Part shown: piece by piece, positions 55,320 to 64,000 of the stretch | Layout: every line of letters starts with the position of its first letter | How positions within the stretch are numbered: the stretch's first letter is position 1 | From: Duganella sp. CF402 | GTDB taxonomy: Bacteria; Pseudomonadota; Gammaproteobacteria; Burkholderiales; Burkholderiaceae_D | Length of the DNA: 64,000 nt | Assembly: GCF_900109645.1 (NCBI RefSeq) | Contig: NZ_FOBG01000001.1 | Location: forward strand, 2,152,262 to 2,216,261 | Reading direction: 5' to 3' | Program-made: the position numbers and the translations under genes | The notes under the pieces: generated by a model | The model's database searches: none | Told to the model about the DNA's origin: nothing | What the model saw: the letters and a program-made list of their open reading frames with translations, nothing else

Positions 55320-55847
55320 TTATTTTTCCGCCACCGCCTTCATCTGCGACAGGCCGCTTTCGAAGTCCGGTCCGATCATGCGGTCCATGCTGAAGAAGAC
55401 ACCCATCAACTTGGTCATGAAGTCGCTATTGCCGGACATGGTCCAGGTCACCGTGGTCATTTCACCCTTGGTATCCAACACAAAGTCCGTCATCGCGCTG
55501 GACGCCATCGGCGTGTAGAAATCCAGCTTGATGCCGACCTTGGTCGGTGGCGTCAGACCGATGATCTCCATGCGGCCGCTGCCCACGTCCTTGTTGCCGT
55601 CCCAAGCATAGATCGCGCCCAGATCCTTGGGCGCGCCGCTGAAGGTGCGCTTCATGGCCGGGTCCAGCTTTTCCCACGGCGACCAGAGCTGCCAGTTGTG
55701 GAAGTCGCTGATCAGCGGCTGGATCCGTTCCGGCGGCGCCTTGATGGCGACGGAGCGCGTTACGCTGTAGGTGGCCGGCTGCATGAAAGCCAGCGCCAGC
55801 ACGATCACAATCACAACCGCCAGACCGATGATGATTTTCTTGAACAT
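55320..55847 (-). CDS. SRPBCC family protein
   Basis: About 175 residues with an N-terminal hydrophobic anchor (IIIGLAVVIVIVLALAFM) and a START-like SRPBCC domain (TRSVAIKAPPERIQPLISDFHNWQLWSPWEKLDPAMKRTFSG...; VTWTMSGNSDFMTKLMGVFFSMDRMIGPDFE). Such proteins hold hydrophobic ligands in a helix-grip cavity. The ATG at 55847 has AAGGGGG upstream. It lies 13 bases after the P450 stop and 13 bases before the next gene, forming a compact operon. The ligand is unknown. Confidence 0.88.
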   Translation of the reverse strand: MFKKIIIGLAVVIVIVLALAFMQPATYSVTRSVAIKAPPERIQPLISDFHNWQLWSPWEKLDPAMKRTFSGAPKDLGAIYAWDGNKDVGSGRMEIIGLTPPTKVGIKLDFYTPMASSAMTDFVLDTKGEMTTVTWTMSGNSDFMTKLMGVFFSMDRMIGPDFESGLSQMKAVAEK

Positions 55848-55860
55848 GGTTCCCCCTTGC

Positions 55861-57306
55861 TTAATTATGCGCCAAACGGACCGGCAAAGCATCCGGCGTC
55901 ATGGTGAAAGTGAAGCACTCTTTTGCCGCCGGCGCGCCAGGCACACGCTCCAGCGTGAAGTTCCGGACCAGCATGGACATGGCCATTTTGATCTCGGCCA
56001 TCGCCAGATAACGCCCAGGGCAGAAGCGCGGGCCGCCGCCGAACGGAAACAGCTTGCGGCCCGGATCGTCGCCCTGCCCGTTCGCGCCCCCCAGCCAGCG
56101 CTCCGGCATGAAGCGTTCCGGCTGCGCCAGTTCGCAATCGCGCTCGGAGGCGTGCCGCAGCAGCAGGAAAATCACCGTCCCCGCCGGCACCGCCAGATCG
56201 CCCAGCACCACATCCTGATTGGTTTCCGCCGCCATGAACGGCGCTACCGGCTTGAGGCGCATGGCCTCGCGCGTGGCCGCATCCAAATATTTGAGCTGGT
56301 CCAGCAGGTGATAATCATCGAGTACGGTGCGCTCGCCCAGCACCTGCCTGGCCTCCTCGCCCATGCGCGCGGCAGCCTGCGGATGGTCGCCGAGGAATTC
56401 GAGCAGCCACGCCATCGTGTTGGAGGTGGTGTCCTCGCCCGCAAACACCATCGTGATGGCGTTGCCCACCACTTCCTCGTCGCTAAAACCGGAATTGGGC
56501 TCATCGCGCGCCACGATCAGCGCTTCCAGCATGTTCGATGGCTTCTGGCGCAAGGCCGGATTGTCGGCGATGCGCTTGCGTGCCTCCGCGATAAAACCAA
56601 AGATGGCCTGCTGGATGCGCGCCGACGCAGCATCGGCCTCGCGGTCCTGCGCGCGCTTCAGCACCGGCACGCGCCAGTAGGTAAACGGCGTAGTCAGGCG
56701 GCGCGCCACCAGCTTGAACAAAAACTCAATATCGCGCTGCAGCGGGTGCGCCTCCAGTTCCAGCGTGTTGATATCCTGCCCCATCGCCAGGCCGATGGTC
56801 ACATCCAGCGTGTAGGCTTTCAGGTCGCGCAGCAGGTCTACAGGGCGGCCGGCCGCGATGGCTGCCTCCCAGCGCAGGCGCAGGCGCTCCGTCATCGCCG
56901 CCAGCGTGGGGAAGAAATTATGAATCACCTCCGGCGTCAGCGCGCGCATCACCAGCTTGCGCTGGCGGCGCCAATCCTCGCCCTCGGCGGTGAACAAGCC
57001 GCGCGTCCCCACTTCATTCAGCATATCGGCCGAACGGGTGGACCGACGGATCAGGTCCGGCCGGTCGCGCAGCAGCGTGGCGATCAGATCTCGGTCAGCC
57101 GTGGCCAGCATCTGGCGGCGCATGATATTGAAGCGGTACAGCGGACCGTGCTCGCGCGCCCAGCCCTCCATCACCTGGTGAAAAGGCCGCGCGCGGATAT
57201 CGCGCACATTGCCGAACAGCGGACGGCCTTTCGGCCCCGGCAGGTCGGCGATGCGGCGCGGCGGCGGCGCCATGTCCGGTGTAAGTTGCATGATGTTTTT
57301 TTCCAT
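55861..57306 (-). CDS. Cytochrome P450
   Basis: Soluble haem monooxygenase of 481 residues (start at 57306, or MQLTPD 15 bases later). It has the I-helix oxygen-binding AGEDTTSNTMAW, the ExxR pair in ATREAMRLKP and the haem-ligand loop FPFGGGPRFCPGRYLA with Cys429. The N-terminus PPPRRIADLPGPKGRPLFGN has the proline hinge but no membrane helix. It heads an operon with an SRPBCC protein and a secreted protein; no redox partner is next to it. Substrate unknown; the family resembles fatty-acid or terpenoid hydroxylases of the CYP4/CYP102-like kind only in general shape. Confidence 0.93.
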   Translation of the reverse strand: MEKNIMQLTPDMAPPPRRIADLPGPKGRPLFGNVRDIRARPFHQVMEGWAREHGPLYRFNIMRRQMLATADRDLIATLLRDRPDLIRRSTRSADMLNEVGTRGLFTAEGEDWRRQRKLVMRALTPEVIHNFFPTLAAMTERLRLRWEAAIAAGRPVDLLRDLKAYTLDVTIGLAMGQDINTLELEAHPLQRDIEFLFKLVARRLTTPFTYWRVPVLKRAQDREADAASARIQQAIFGFIAEARKRIADNPALRQKPSNMLEALIVARDEPNSGFSDEEVVGNAITMVFAGEDTTSNTMAWLLEFLGDHPQAAARMGEEARQVLGERTVLDDYHLLDQLKYLDAATREAMRLKPVAPFMAAETNQDVVLGDLAVPAGTVIFLLLRHASERDCELAQPERFMPERWLGGANGQGDDPGRKLFPFGGGPRFCPGRYLAMAEIKMAMSMLVRNFTLERVPGAPAAKECFTFTMTPDALPVRLAHN

Positions 57307-57376
57307 ATTGTGCCCGTCTCCGCGTACACTATATCTCCCAAATGTTGACGATATACTCACTCGCCGGAGGAAGCAA

Positions 57377-57787
57377 ATGCTGTCGCACGTTTATGTGGGA
57401 ATTAACAACTTTGACGAGACGCTGCCGTTCTACAGCGCCCTGATGGCGGTGCTGGGCGCACGCCAGCGCTTCGTCGATACGCACCGGCCGTGGGCCGCGT
57501 GGCAGCCGACCGAAGGGGCACGGCCGCTGTTCATCATCGGCGCGCCCTACGACAACCAGCCGGCGGCATGCGGCAACGGCCAGATGCTGGCGCTGCTGGC
57601 GACTTCACGGGAGATGGTGGACCGCGCCTACGAAACGGCACGGGAACATGGCGGCGTCTGCGAAGGCGCGCCGGGACTGAGGCCGCAGTATCACGCCAAC
57701 TACTATGGCGCTTACTTCCGCGACCCGGAGGGGAATAAGCTGTGCGTCGTCTGCCATGATGCACATCACGACGCACAGCCGGGGTGA
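57377..57787 (+). CDS. VOC (glyoxalase-fold) family protein
   Basis: A 136-residue protein with paired beta-alpha-beta-beta-beta units: MLSHVYVGINNFDETLPFYSALMAVLGARQRF at the start and YYGAYFRDPEGNKLCVVCHDA at the end, matching glyoxalase/bleomycin-resistance/dioxygenase proteins. The metal site would be His4 and a C-terminal Glu/His. GGAGG precedes the ATG at 57377. It is divergent from the P450 operon and ends three bases from a convergent small gene. Substrate unknown. Confidence 0.88.
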   Translation: MLSHVYVGINNFDETLPFYSALMAVLGARQRFVDTHRPWAAWQPTEGARPLFIIGAPYDNQPAACGNGQMLALLATSREMVDRAYETAREHGGVCEGAPGLRPQYHANYYGAYFRDPEGNKLCVVCHDAHHDAQPG

Positions 57788-57790
57788 GAT

Positions 57791-57991
57791 TTAAGCCAGG
57801 GCCTCTTTCGCCGCTTCTTCCGGCGTCAGGCCTTCGTAGAACTGGTCGGTGAACCACTCGACCTGTTCTTCAATGTGCTCCTGCGCCTGCTCCTGCGTGG
57901 CGCCGCCCTTCACCAAGAATCCTTCCACTTCAATACACCAGTTAATCAGCTCCAGGGTTTCCGGATCCAGTTCTTCCTTTTTCTTTGCCAT
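57791..57991 (-). CDS. Small acidic conserved-type protein, unknown
   Basis: A 66-residue protein not recognised. After a lysine-rich start it is strongly acidic and helical (ELDPETLELINWCIEVEGFL; EHIEEQVEWFTDQFYEG), with a C-terminal LTPEEAAKEAL that looks like a helix cap. It starts nine bases after the stop of the M16 peptidase gene, on the same strand, so is probably co-transcribed with it. Confidence 0.65.
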   Translation of the reverse strand: MAKKKEELDPETLELINWCIEVEGFLVKGGATQEQAQEHIEEQVEWFTDQFYEGLTPEEAAKEALA

Positions 57992-58000
57992 GATGACTCC

Positions 58001-60811
58001 TTACTTCTCAGGGTACAGCACTACCTGCAGGTAGTTACTCGTGTCGAAGTAGCGCTGGGCGGCCAGTTTCAGGTCCGCCACCGTCATGCTGTTGACGCGC
58101 GACTCGTAGCTCAGTATATCCTCTGGATTGGTATTGTTAAAGAACGCGTTCTGCAGGGAGGCCATCCAGTAGCCATTCTCGCGCAAGCCCTTGCGGTAAT
58201 TCTTGATCCATGCCGCCTTGACCTTGTTCAGGTCCACCTCTTCCGCGCCGTTCTGCTTGATCTTCTCGATTTCGGCAAAAGTGGCGGCCAGCACCTTGTC
58301 CACGTTCTCCGGCGCACATGGCAGGCTGGCGTTGATGGCGTAGTTCCCGTACGGGATGCGGTTCATGGCGCCGCTCATGCCGCCGCTGTACATCGCGCCC
58401 ATTTTTTCGCGCAGCGTTTCAATCAGCTTGATATTCATGACCTCGACCAGCGCCTGCAAACGCATGCGCTCTGCGCGCGAGTATTCCACTTCGCCGGTGA
58501 AGGACAGAGAGATGGTGCTCTTCGGTTCGGAACCGGCGTGCACCTCTTTCTTGACCACGCCCTTGATCGGCCGCACGCCCTCGTCCTTGAAGGCCACCGG
58601 AATCTCGCCCACCGGCAGGCTGGCCAGGTAAGTCGCAATCAGCGGCTTGAGCTTCTCCACATCGAAACTGCCGACTACGAAGAAGGTGAAGTCGCGCGCG
58701 CTCGACATGCGGCTGTTGTAGATATCGAGCACGCGGTCCAGCGCCAGCTGGTCGAAGTCAGCCGGCTTGGCGGCGCGCAGCACGCGCGGGCTGTTGTTGT
58801 ACAGGGTGGCGGTGACGGTATCGGCAAATACCGACTCGGGCCGCGCCAGATTGTTCTGCGCCAGTTCGCGCTGGCGGTCGACGTAGGCGCTGTAGATGGC
58901 GGCGTCCTTGCGCGGCTGCGTCATCTGCAAGTAGACCAATTGCAGCAGGGCTTCCACGTCCGAGCTGCCGGAACTGCCGCCCACCGATTCATTGAGCGAG
59001 CTGACACTGGCGGCGGAGCTGACGCTCTTCCCGGCCAACACCTTCACCAGATCGTTGGGCGTGTAATTCAATACGCCCATCTGGCCGACGATGCTGCTGG
59101 CGTAGTGCGCGGCGAAGACGTCGCTGTCCGGCAGCAGCGACCAGCCGCCGTAACGCAAGCCGCCGAGAATCACCTGGTCGTTATTGAAGTCGGTCGGCTT
59201 GAGAACCACCTTCACGCCGTTGCTCAGCGTGAGTTCCGTGATGCCGATTTTGGCATTGACGGTTTCGCTGACGATGCGGCCGGCCTTGGGCAAGCTAGGC
59301 ATCAACTGGGTGGCATAGACTTTTTCTTCCTGCGGCTTGACGGCGATCTTCTCGGCCGCGCCGGCGATGGCCACAAGTTCATTGGCCTTCGGCTGCACCA
59401 CGCCCGGCTTCTCGACGCCGGAGTAGATAACCAGCTTGCTCTGGTTTTCCGGAATGGCGGCGCGCGCGGCGGCATTCACTTCCTGCAGCGTAATGCCCGG
59501 TATCAGCTCAGTGGCATAGCGGTATTCCGCAGCGGTGCCGGGAATCGATTCCTGCTCGAGGAAGTTGCGGATGTATTCCGACGCAAAGCCGGACGAATCG
59601 GATTTATCGCGTTCGTTGTACATACGTTCGTAATTGCGCAGCATGCCCTTCTTGGCGCGCTCCACTTCCGACGCGGTGAAGCCGTACTGGCGCGCGCGCT
59701 GGTCTTCCTGCACCAGCGCGTTGATGGCAGGCGTGGCGCCGCCCTTGCCCAGCACTGCACCCGCGCCGAACGAACGGTAGCCGCGCACGATCTTGTTCAT
59801 GCCGCTGCCGCCTTGCAGGAACGGCGGATTGGCCTGCTGCGTCAATTCGTACATGCGCTGGCTGAGGATAAAGCTGTACATGCCCTCGATCAGCTTCTGG
59901 CGATAGTCGGCGATGGTGTCGCCGGCCGGCCACGATTGAATCGGATAGCGGATGTAGACGGTGTTGGCGCTGACTTCCTTGTCGGTGAAGACGATGCCTT
60001 CTGAGTCCTGGCGCTCCGGAATTTGGGCGTAGTCGCGCGGGCGCGGCTTGGCCGGATTCTTGAGCTTATTGAAATGCTGCTCGATCAGGCGTTGCGCCTC
60101 GGCCGGTTCGATATCGCCGACCGCCACCACCGCCATCAGGTCCGGGCGATACCAGTCGCGGTAGAAGCGCTTGATGGCGTCATACTTGAAGGTTTTGAGG
60201 ATGTCCTCTTTACCGATCGGCATGCGCTCGGCGTAGCGCGAGCCGTTCAGCACCTTGGGCAGCACGATCTTGTTCATGCGGTCGTCCACGCCCTTACCGA
60301 GGCGCAGCTCTTCCAGCACGATACCGCGTTCGCTGTCGATATCCTCGTCGTTGAAGGACAGGCCGTGGGCCCAGTCTTCCAGCACCTGGAAGCCCTGCTC
60401 CACGATTTCCTTTTTATCGGTCGGCAGCGGCAGGATGTAGACGGTTTCGTCGAAGCTCGTGTAAGCGTTGAGGTCCGCGCCGAATTTCACGCCGATCGAT
60501 TGCAGATAGGAGACCAGCTCATTGCGCTTGAAATGGGTGGAACCGTTGAAAGCCATATGCTCGGTGAAGTGGGCCAGGCCTTGCTGGTCCTCGTCTTCCA
60601 GGATGGAGCCTGCCTTGACCACCAGCCGCAGTTCCAGCTTTTTCTCCGGGCGGCCGTTTTTCTGAATGTAGTAAGTCAGTCCATTGGCCAATTTGCCAAC
60701 TTTAACCTGCGGCCCTACGGGGATTTTGTCACTGAGCTTCAACTCGTCGGCTAGCGCCGGGAAAGTGCAGGCCAGAAGCACAGCGCCGCACAGGGTACGC
60801 AGGTTAATCAA
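58001..60811 (-). CDS. M16 family zinc metallopeptidase (pitrilysin/PqqL-like)
   Basis: A 936-residue periplasmic peptidase with signal peptide (ending near PALADE). The inverted zinc motif HFTEH occurs at residues 81-85, with Glu161 and Glu168 downstream in DIDSERGIVLEE as third ligand region. Later halves repeat the fold (an inactive second domain) as in pitrilysin and PqqL. The start is TTG at 60811, preceded by GGAG at six-base spacing; no ATG gives the signal peptide. It is followed by a 66-residue acidic gene. Confidence 0.93.
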   Translation of the reverse strand: MINLRTLCGAVLLACTFPALADELKLSDKIPVGPQVKVGKLANGLTYYIQKNGRPEKKLELRLVVKAGSILEDEDQQGLAHFTEHMAFNGSTHFKRNELVSYLQSIGVKFGADLNAYTSFDETVYILPLPTDKKEIVEQGFQVLEDWAHGLSFNDEDIDSERGIVLEELRLGKGVDDRMNKIVLPKVLNGSRYAERMPIGKEDILKTFKYDAIKRFYRDWYRPDLMAVVAVGDIEPAEAQRLIEQHFNKLKNPAKPRPRDYAQIPERQDSEGIVFTDKEVSANTVYIRYPIQSWPAGDTIADYRQKLIEGMYSFILSQRMYELTQQANPPFLQGGSGMNKIVRGYRSFGAGAVLGKGGATPAINALVQEDQRARQYGFTASEVERAKKGMLRNYERMYNERDKSDSSGFASEYIRNFLEQESIPGTAAEYRYATELIPGITLQEVNAAARAAIPENQSKLVIYSGVEKPGVVQPKANELVAIAGAAEKIAVKPQEEKVYATQLMPSLPKAGRIVSETVNAKIGITELTLSNGVKVVLKPTDFNNDQVILGGLRYGGWSLLPDSDVFAAHYASSIVGQMGVLNYTPNDLVKVLAGKSVSSAASVSSLNESVGGSSGSSDVEALLQLVYLQMTQPRKDAAIYSAYVDRQRELAQNNLARPESVFADTVTATLYNNSPRVLRAAKPADFDQLALDRVLDIYNSRMSSARDFTFFVVGSFDVEKLKPLIATYLASLPVGEIPVAFKDEGVRPIKGVVKKEVHAGSEPKSTISLSFTGEVEYSRAERMRLQALVEVMNIKLIETLREKMGAMYSGGMSGAMNRIPYGNYAINASLPCAPENVDKVLAATFAEIEKIKQNGAEEVDLNKVKAAWIKNYRKGLRENGYWMASLQNAFFNNTNPEDILSYESRVNSMTVADLKLAAQRYFDTSNYLQVVLYPEK

Positions 60812-61128
60812 CTTCGTCTCCGGATGCTTGGATTTTTTAGAGAATAGCTACCATACACCGAAAACCTTAAATTGGGCTAAAATCCTCGCTGCCTGCCACC
60901 CGGCAGATATTAATAACGTCTTCGGGGCGGGGTGTAATTCCCCACCGGCGGTAAAGCCCGCGAGCGCAGTAAAATGCGCAGATCTGGTGTAACTCCAGGG
61001 CCGACGGTTAAAGTCCGGATGAAAGAAGATGTGCGCTGTACGCATCCTGCTCGCCATTTATGGCGCGGCTGGCTGCGCGTATTCGCTTGCCCTGTCGCGT
61101 TCCTGACTTTTACAAGGAGCGTTTCACT
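60812..61128. other. Leader region between the M16 and ribB genes
   Basis: A 317-base gap containing the FMN riboswitch and, before it, a CTAAAAT element at 60877-60883 that may be its -10. After the riboswitch about 97 bases lead to the ribB start without clear features. It also holds the promoter of the M16 gene on the other strand. Confidence 0.6.
60917..61031 (+). promoter_or_regulatory. FMN riboswitch (RFN element) controlling ribB
   Basis: The conserved RFN blocks are visible: TTCGGGGCGGGGTG, CCCCACCGGCGGTA, AAGCCCGCGAGC, GATCTGGTG, CTCCAGGGCCGACGG, TTAAAGTCCGGATG. Outer stem P1 pairs CGTCTTC (60917-60923) with GAAGATG (61025-61031). FMN binding represses the downstream ribB; in this group it probably acts on translation or early termination. 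Confidence 0.95.
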
Positions 61129-61788
61129 ATGCTGGACCAAACCGCAGTATCCCCCTACTCCCTCGTATCCGACGACCTGGAAGGCCGCATCCACGCCGCA
61201 TTGGAGGCCATGCGCACCGGCGTACCGGTCATCCTGCTCGATGATTTCGACCGTGAAAACGAAGCGGACCTGATTGTTGCCGCTGAAAAGATGACCGTGC
61301 AGACGATGGCCATGATGATCCGTGAATGCAGCGGCATCGTGTGCCTGTGCCTGAGCGCGGATAAGGTGCGTGAACTGGAACTGCCGATGATGGCGGCGAA
61401 TAACGGCAGCCGCTATGGCACGCCGTTCACGGTGTCGATCGAAGCGCGCGAGGGTGTGACCACCGGCGTGTCGGCGGCGGATCGCGTGACCACCATTCGT
61501 GCAGCGACGGCGGCCGATGCCAAGCCGTCGGACCTGGTGCATCCGGGCCATGTGTTCCCGTTGCGCGCCACGCCGGGCGGTGTGCTGGCCCGCAAAGGCC
61601 ACACCGAAGGTTCGGTGGATCTGGCGACAATGGCCGGCCTAAACCCCTCGGCCGTGCTATGCGAACTAATGAACCCGGACGGCACCATGATGCGAGGCGC
61701 CGATATCGAGCGCTTCGCGGAACTGCACCAGATGCCTATCCTGACGATCGCAGAGATGATTGAATGGCGCCAGCAGCACCGGATCTGA
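61129..61788 (+). CDS. ribB: 3,4-dihydroxy-2-butanone-4-phosphate synthase
   Basis: Riboflavin-pathway enzyme of 219 residues that makes the four-carbon unit from ribulose-5-phosphate. It has [20 protein letters not shown], the metal- and substrate-binding loop, [13 protein letters not shown] and [25 protein letters not shown]. No GTP cyclohydrolase II domain follows, so this is RibB rather than RibBA. The ATG at 61129 has AAGGAG upstream. It is preceded by an FMN riboswitch. Its 3' end overlaps the convergent MFS gene by 53 bases. Confidence 0.97.
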   Translation: MLDQTAVSPYSLVSDDLEGRIHAALEAMRTGVPVILLDDFDRENEADLIVAAEKMTVQTMAMMIRECSGIVCLCLSADKVRELELPMMAANNGSRYGTPFTVSIEAREGVTTGVSAADRVTTIRAATAADAKPSDLVHPGHVFPLRATPGGVLARKGHTEGSVDLATMAGLNPSAVLCELMNPDGTMMRGADIERFAELHQMPILTIAEMIEWRQQHRI

Positions 61789-63115
61789 CGTAGTGATACA
61801 CCAGCAGTAAAGCGCCTGCGTATGCCGCTGCGATCAAAGTGAACGCCATCGGCAGCCGCAGCGCCCATTCCGGTGCGATATGCATCACAGTGCCCATCAT
61901 CGCCACGCCAACCAAGGCGCCGATCTGCCGATTGGCGTTCAGCGCGGCGGCGGCGCTGTTGGCATTTGCCTTGCCCGCCACCAGCATCACCGTCGCCGTC
62001 ATGCCCGGAATCGCGATCCCAATCGCCACATTCATCACCACCGCCGCCAGCACCAGCAGCCAGTAAGGCGTATCGGGACGCAGGCCAAGCAGCATCAGCA
62101 CCGCCATTGCCAGCCCGGCCATCAAGCCATACATCATCGGCGGCCGCGTGCCCACGCGCGCCGTGATCCTCCCCGAGGTCAGATTACCAACCGCGAAAGC
62201 CGCCATCATCGGAATCAGCTTGAGGCCAGTCTGCAGCGCATCCGCCCCGCCCTGCTGGATAAATAAACTCAGCAAGAACAACTGCCCGAACACCGCGAAG
62301 TTAATCAAAAATCCCACGCCATTGGCCGCCGCAAATGCCGGCGTCTCAAACAGCGCCTTGGGCAGCAAGGGATGCGCGCCGCCCCGTTCACGGCGCACCA
62401 GCATCGCAGCCGCAGTCACCGCCGCCGCGCCGGCCATCAGCACACCCGCCGAGGTCCAGCCCAGCGCCGGCCCCTCGATCAGCACGAAACTCAAGGCCGC
62501 CAGCGCCGCCACGCCCAGCACATGGCTCCACATCGACAAATCACGTTCATGCCGTGCCGTGGCCGGCGCCAGCACCTGCGTCAGCACGATGCCCAGCAAG
62601 CCAATCGGCACATTCACCCAGAACACGCTGCGCCAGCCGAATGCGTGCACCAGCACCCCGCCCACCAGCGGCCCCGCCGCCGACGCGCAACCGACAATCG
62701 CCGACCACGTACCGAGCATGCGCGCCCGCGTCGCCTGGTCTTCATAAGCATGCGTCAACAAACTTAAAGAACTCGGCATGAACAGCGCCGCTCCCGCGCC
62801 CTGCAGCAGGCGCGCCGCAATCAGCGCATGGCCGCTGGGCGCCAACGCGCACAGCACCGAGCCGAGGATAAACACACTCAAGCCGCCCTGATACACAGCC
62901 TTCGGACCGAAACGGTCAGCCAGCGCGCCCCCCGCCATCAGCAGCGCGGCAAAGGTCAGCGTGTAGCCGTCCACCACCCACACCAAACCGGTGAGCGGCA
63001 CCGACAGGCTGGCGGAAATGTCGGACAGCGCAGTATTCACGGCGGTGACATCGATCATCGCCATCACAAAGCCGATGGCCAGCGTCATCAGCATCAATAA
63101 AGGAGGGGTTTTCAT
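61736..63115 (-). CDS. MFS transporter, DHA2-like
   Basis: Inner-membrane transporter of about 459 residues with around 14 helices. It begins [30 protein letters not shown], the DHA2 start with the charged MIDVTAVN, then [17 protein letters not shown] (motif A) and later [23 protein letters not shown]. Members export drugs or solutes. The ATG at 63115 follows AGGAGG. It is divergent from a LysR gene, probably its regulator. The last 17 codons run into the end of ribB on the other strand. Confidence 0.92.
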   Translation of the reverse strand: MKTPPLLMLMTLAIGFVMAMIDVTAVNTALSDISASLSVPLTGLVWVVDGYTLTFAALLMAGGALADRFGPKAVYQGGLSVFILGSVLCALAPSGHALIAARLLQGAGAALFMPSSLSLLTHAYEDQATRARMLGTWSAIVGCASAAGPLVGGVLVHAFGWRSVFWVNVPIGLLGIVLTQVLAPATARHERDLSMWSHVLGVAALAALSFVLIEGPALGWTSAGVLMAGAAAVTAAAMLVRRERGGAHPLLPKALFETPAFAAANGVGFLINFAVFGQLFLLSLFIQQGGADALQTGLKLIPMMAAFAVGNLTSGRITARVGTRPPMMYGLMAGLAMAVLMLLGLRPDTPYWLLVLAAVVMNVAIGIAIPGMTATVMLVAGKANANSAAAALNANRQIGALVGVAMMGTVMHIAPEWALRLPMAFTLIAAAYAGALLLVYHYVRSGAAGAIQSSLRSSG

Positions 63116-63170
63116 GCACACATGGTAGGCCGCTTGCCTGATGCAGTAAATACGCATAACATCAGCACTC

Positions 63171-63188
63171 TGATGCAAAAACGCATCA
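63171..63188. promoter_or_regulatory. Inverted repeat between the MFS and LysR genes
   Basis: TGATGC-AAAAAC-GCATCA, perfect six-base arms with a six-base spacer, plus an overlapping-type TGATGC...GCAT repeat at 63139-63156. The pair lies between the divergent MFS and LysR genes and is a likely LysR binding region. It supports the LysR start at 63203 rather than the ATG at 63173 within it. Confidence 0.45.
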
Positions 63189-63202
63189 CGCCGGAGACCT
63201 TC

Positions 63203-64000
63203 ATGGACTGGGACAACGCCCGCATCTTCCTCGCCATCTACCGCAAAGGCACGCTGCGCTCGGCCGCCGCGCTGCTCGACATCGACCAGGCCACCGTCGG
63301 CCGCCGCCTCAACGCGCTGGAATCCTCGCTCGGCGCACGCCTGTTCCTGCGCACCCCGTCCGGCTACATGGCCACACCAGCCGGCGAGCAGGCCATCCAT
63401 GCCGCTGAAAAAATGGAACAGGCGGCACTGCAGTTCCAGCGCGAGATGCAGGGCATCGACAACCGGTTGTCCGGCGTGGTGCGCGTCACCACCTCCGATA
63501 CGATGGCCGCGCACTTCGTCATTGGCGCCATGCAGCGGCTGCACAAGCAGCATCCGGATATCCGCATCGTGCTCACCACCGGCACTGAAATCACCAGCCT
63601 GACGCGGCGCGAGGCCGACCTCGCGGTGCGCACGCTCAAGCCCACCAGCCCGGACCTGATCTCGCGCCATCTGGCCAAGCGCAGCATGGGGCTGTACGCC
63701 ACGCCAGCCTACTTGAAGGCACGCGGCATGCCAGAACCAGGCGACGGACTGGCGGGGCACGACATCATCATCTACCAGCCGACGGTCGCGCCGCGCCATC
63801 AGGAAAAGATCTGCCTCGAACCGGTGCACAACGCGCGCGTGGCGCTGGAAGTGAACAGCGGGCTGGCGATGCTGGAAGCGGCACGCCAGGGCATCGGCAT
63901 GGCCGAACTACCCTGCCACATGGCCGACGGCGACAAGCGGCTGGTGCGTATCTGGCCGGAGCGGGTCGACCATTACGACGTCTGGCTGGTGATGCACAGC
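63203..64000 (+). CDS. LysR family transcriptional regulator (3' end cut by the window)
   Basis: An open frame from the ATG at 63203 (GGAG upstream) runs 266 codons to the last base of the window with no stop, so the gene is incomplete. The start reads MDWDNARIFLAIYRKGTLRSAAALLDIDQATVGRRLNALESSLGARLF, a LysR winged helix, and SGVVRVTTSDTMAAHFVIGAM begins the effector domain. It is divergent from the MFS exporter and likely controls it. Typical full length is about 290-300 residues, so only a short tail is missing. Confidence 0.9.
   Translation, partial: MDWDNARIFLAIYRKGTLRSAAALLDIDQATVGRRLNALESSLGARLFLRTPSGYMATPAGEQAIHAAEKMEQAALQFQREMQGIDNRLSGVVRVTTSDTMAAHFVIGAMQRLHKQHPDIRIVLTTGTEITSLTRREADLAVRTLKPTSPDLISRHLAKRSMGLYATPAYLKARGMPEPGDGLAGHDIIIYQPTVAPRHQEKICLEPVHNARVALEVNSGLAMLEAARQGIGMAELPCHMADGDKRLVRIWPERVDHYDVWLVMHS

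Overview
The window looks like chromosomal DNA of a motile, GC-rich betaproteobacterium of the Oxalobacteraceae type (Massilia/Duganella/Janthinobacterium relatives). This is inferred from gene order (DUF3460-scpA-panC; flhDC-mot-che), a PEP-CTERM protein and a large TonB-dependent receptor beside a polysaccharide-active protein. I could not run a search, so the genus is not fixed. About 59 protein genes, one tRNA gene and one FMN riboswitch are supported. I see no prophage, insertion sequence, CRISPR array or rRNA.

Left part (1-21.9 kb): tRNA-Ala(GGC) and gltX; a D-threonine-aldolase/D-serine-dehydratase-like enzyme; a three-gene carbohydrate locus read leftwards (TonB receptor, GntP-type gluconate permease, secreted tandem beta-helix protein) with LacI/GntR-like palindromes in front of and inside the receptor gene; a DUF4399 protein; apbC/mrp divergent from metG; a GNAT acetyltransferase and a small secreted protein; a GST plus PNPOx-FAD oxidoreductase pair divergent from a LysR regulator; an EamA exporter; DUF3460-scpA-panC.

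Motility block (21.9-35.6 kb, all minus strand): flhD, flhC, a membrane-anchored methyltransferase, motA (TTG start), motB, a CheZ-like phosphatase, cheY, cheA, cheW, an MCP, then after a REP-like palindrome cheR, cheD, cheB, a second cheY and an HDOD/EAL-like protein. This is a nearly complete chemotaxis pathway with its flagellar master regulator and stator. CheA carries three copies of a GYGFF peptide between its P2-like region and dimerisation helix, and CheD and the CheZ-like protein end in nearly the same peptide. A 569-base AT-rich region with an imperfect duplication separates flhDC from the kynurenine genes.

Right part (36-64 kb): kynU-kynA for tryptophan catabolism; a CHRD/PEP-CTERM protein; a CocE-type hydrolase; htpG; a MocR-type regulator divergent from an EamA transporter, with TGTACTGG repeated in the intergenic region and inside the transporter gene; ridA and an aminotransferase; a REC-PAS-GGDEF diguanylate cyclase; a tightly packed operon of an AGPS-like flavoprotein, a GlpD-like dehydrogenase and a divergent FGGY kinase, opposite an AraC regulator; a P450-SRPBCC-secreted protein operon; a glyoxalase-fold protein; an M16 peptidase; an FMN riboswitch with ribB; an MFS transporter; and a LysR gene cut by the window end.

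The best candidates for undescribed biology are the AGPS-like/GlpD/FGGY-kinase operon, the gluconate-permease/beta-helix/TonB locus with its internal operator, the CheA GYGFF repeats, and the TGTACTGG reiteration around the MocR target gene.
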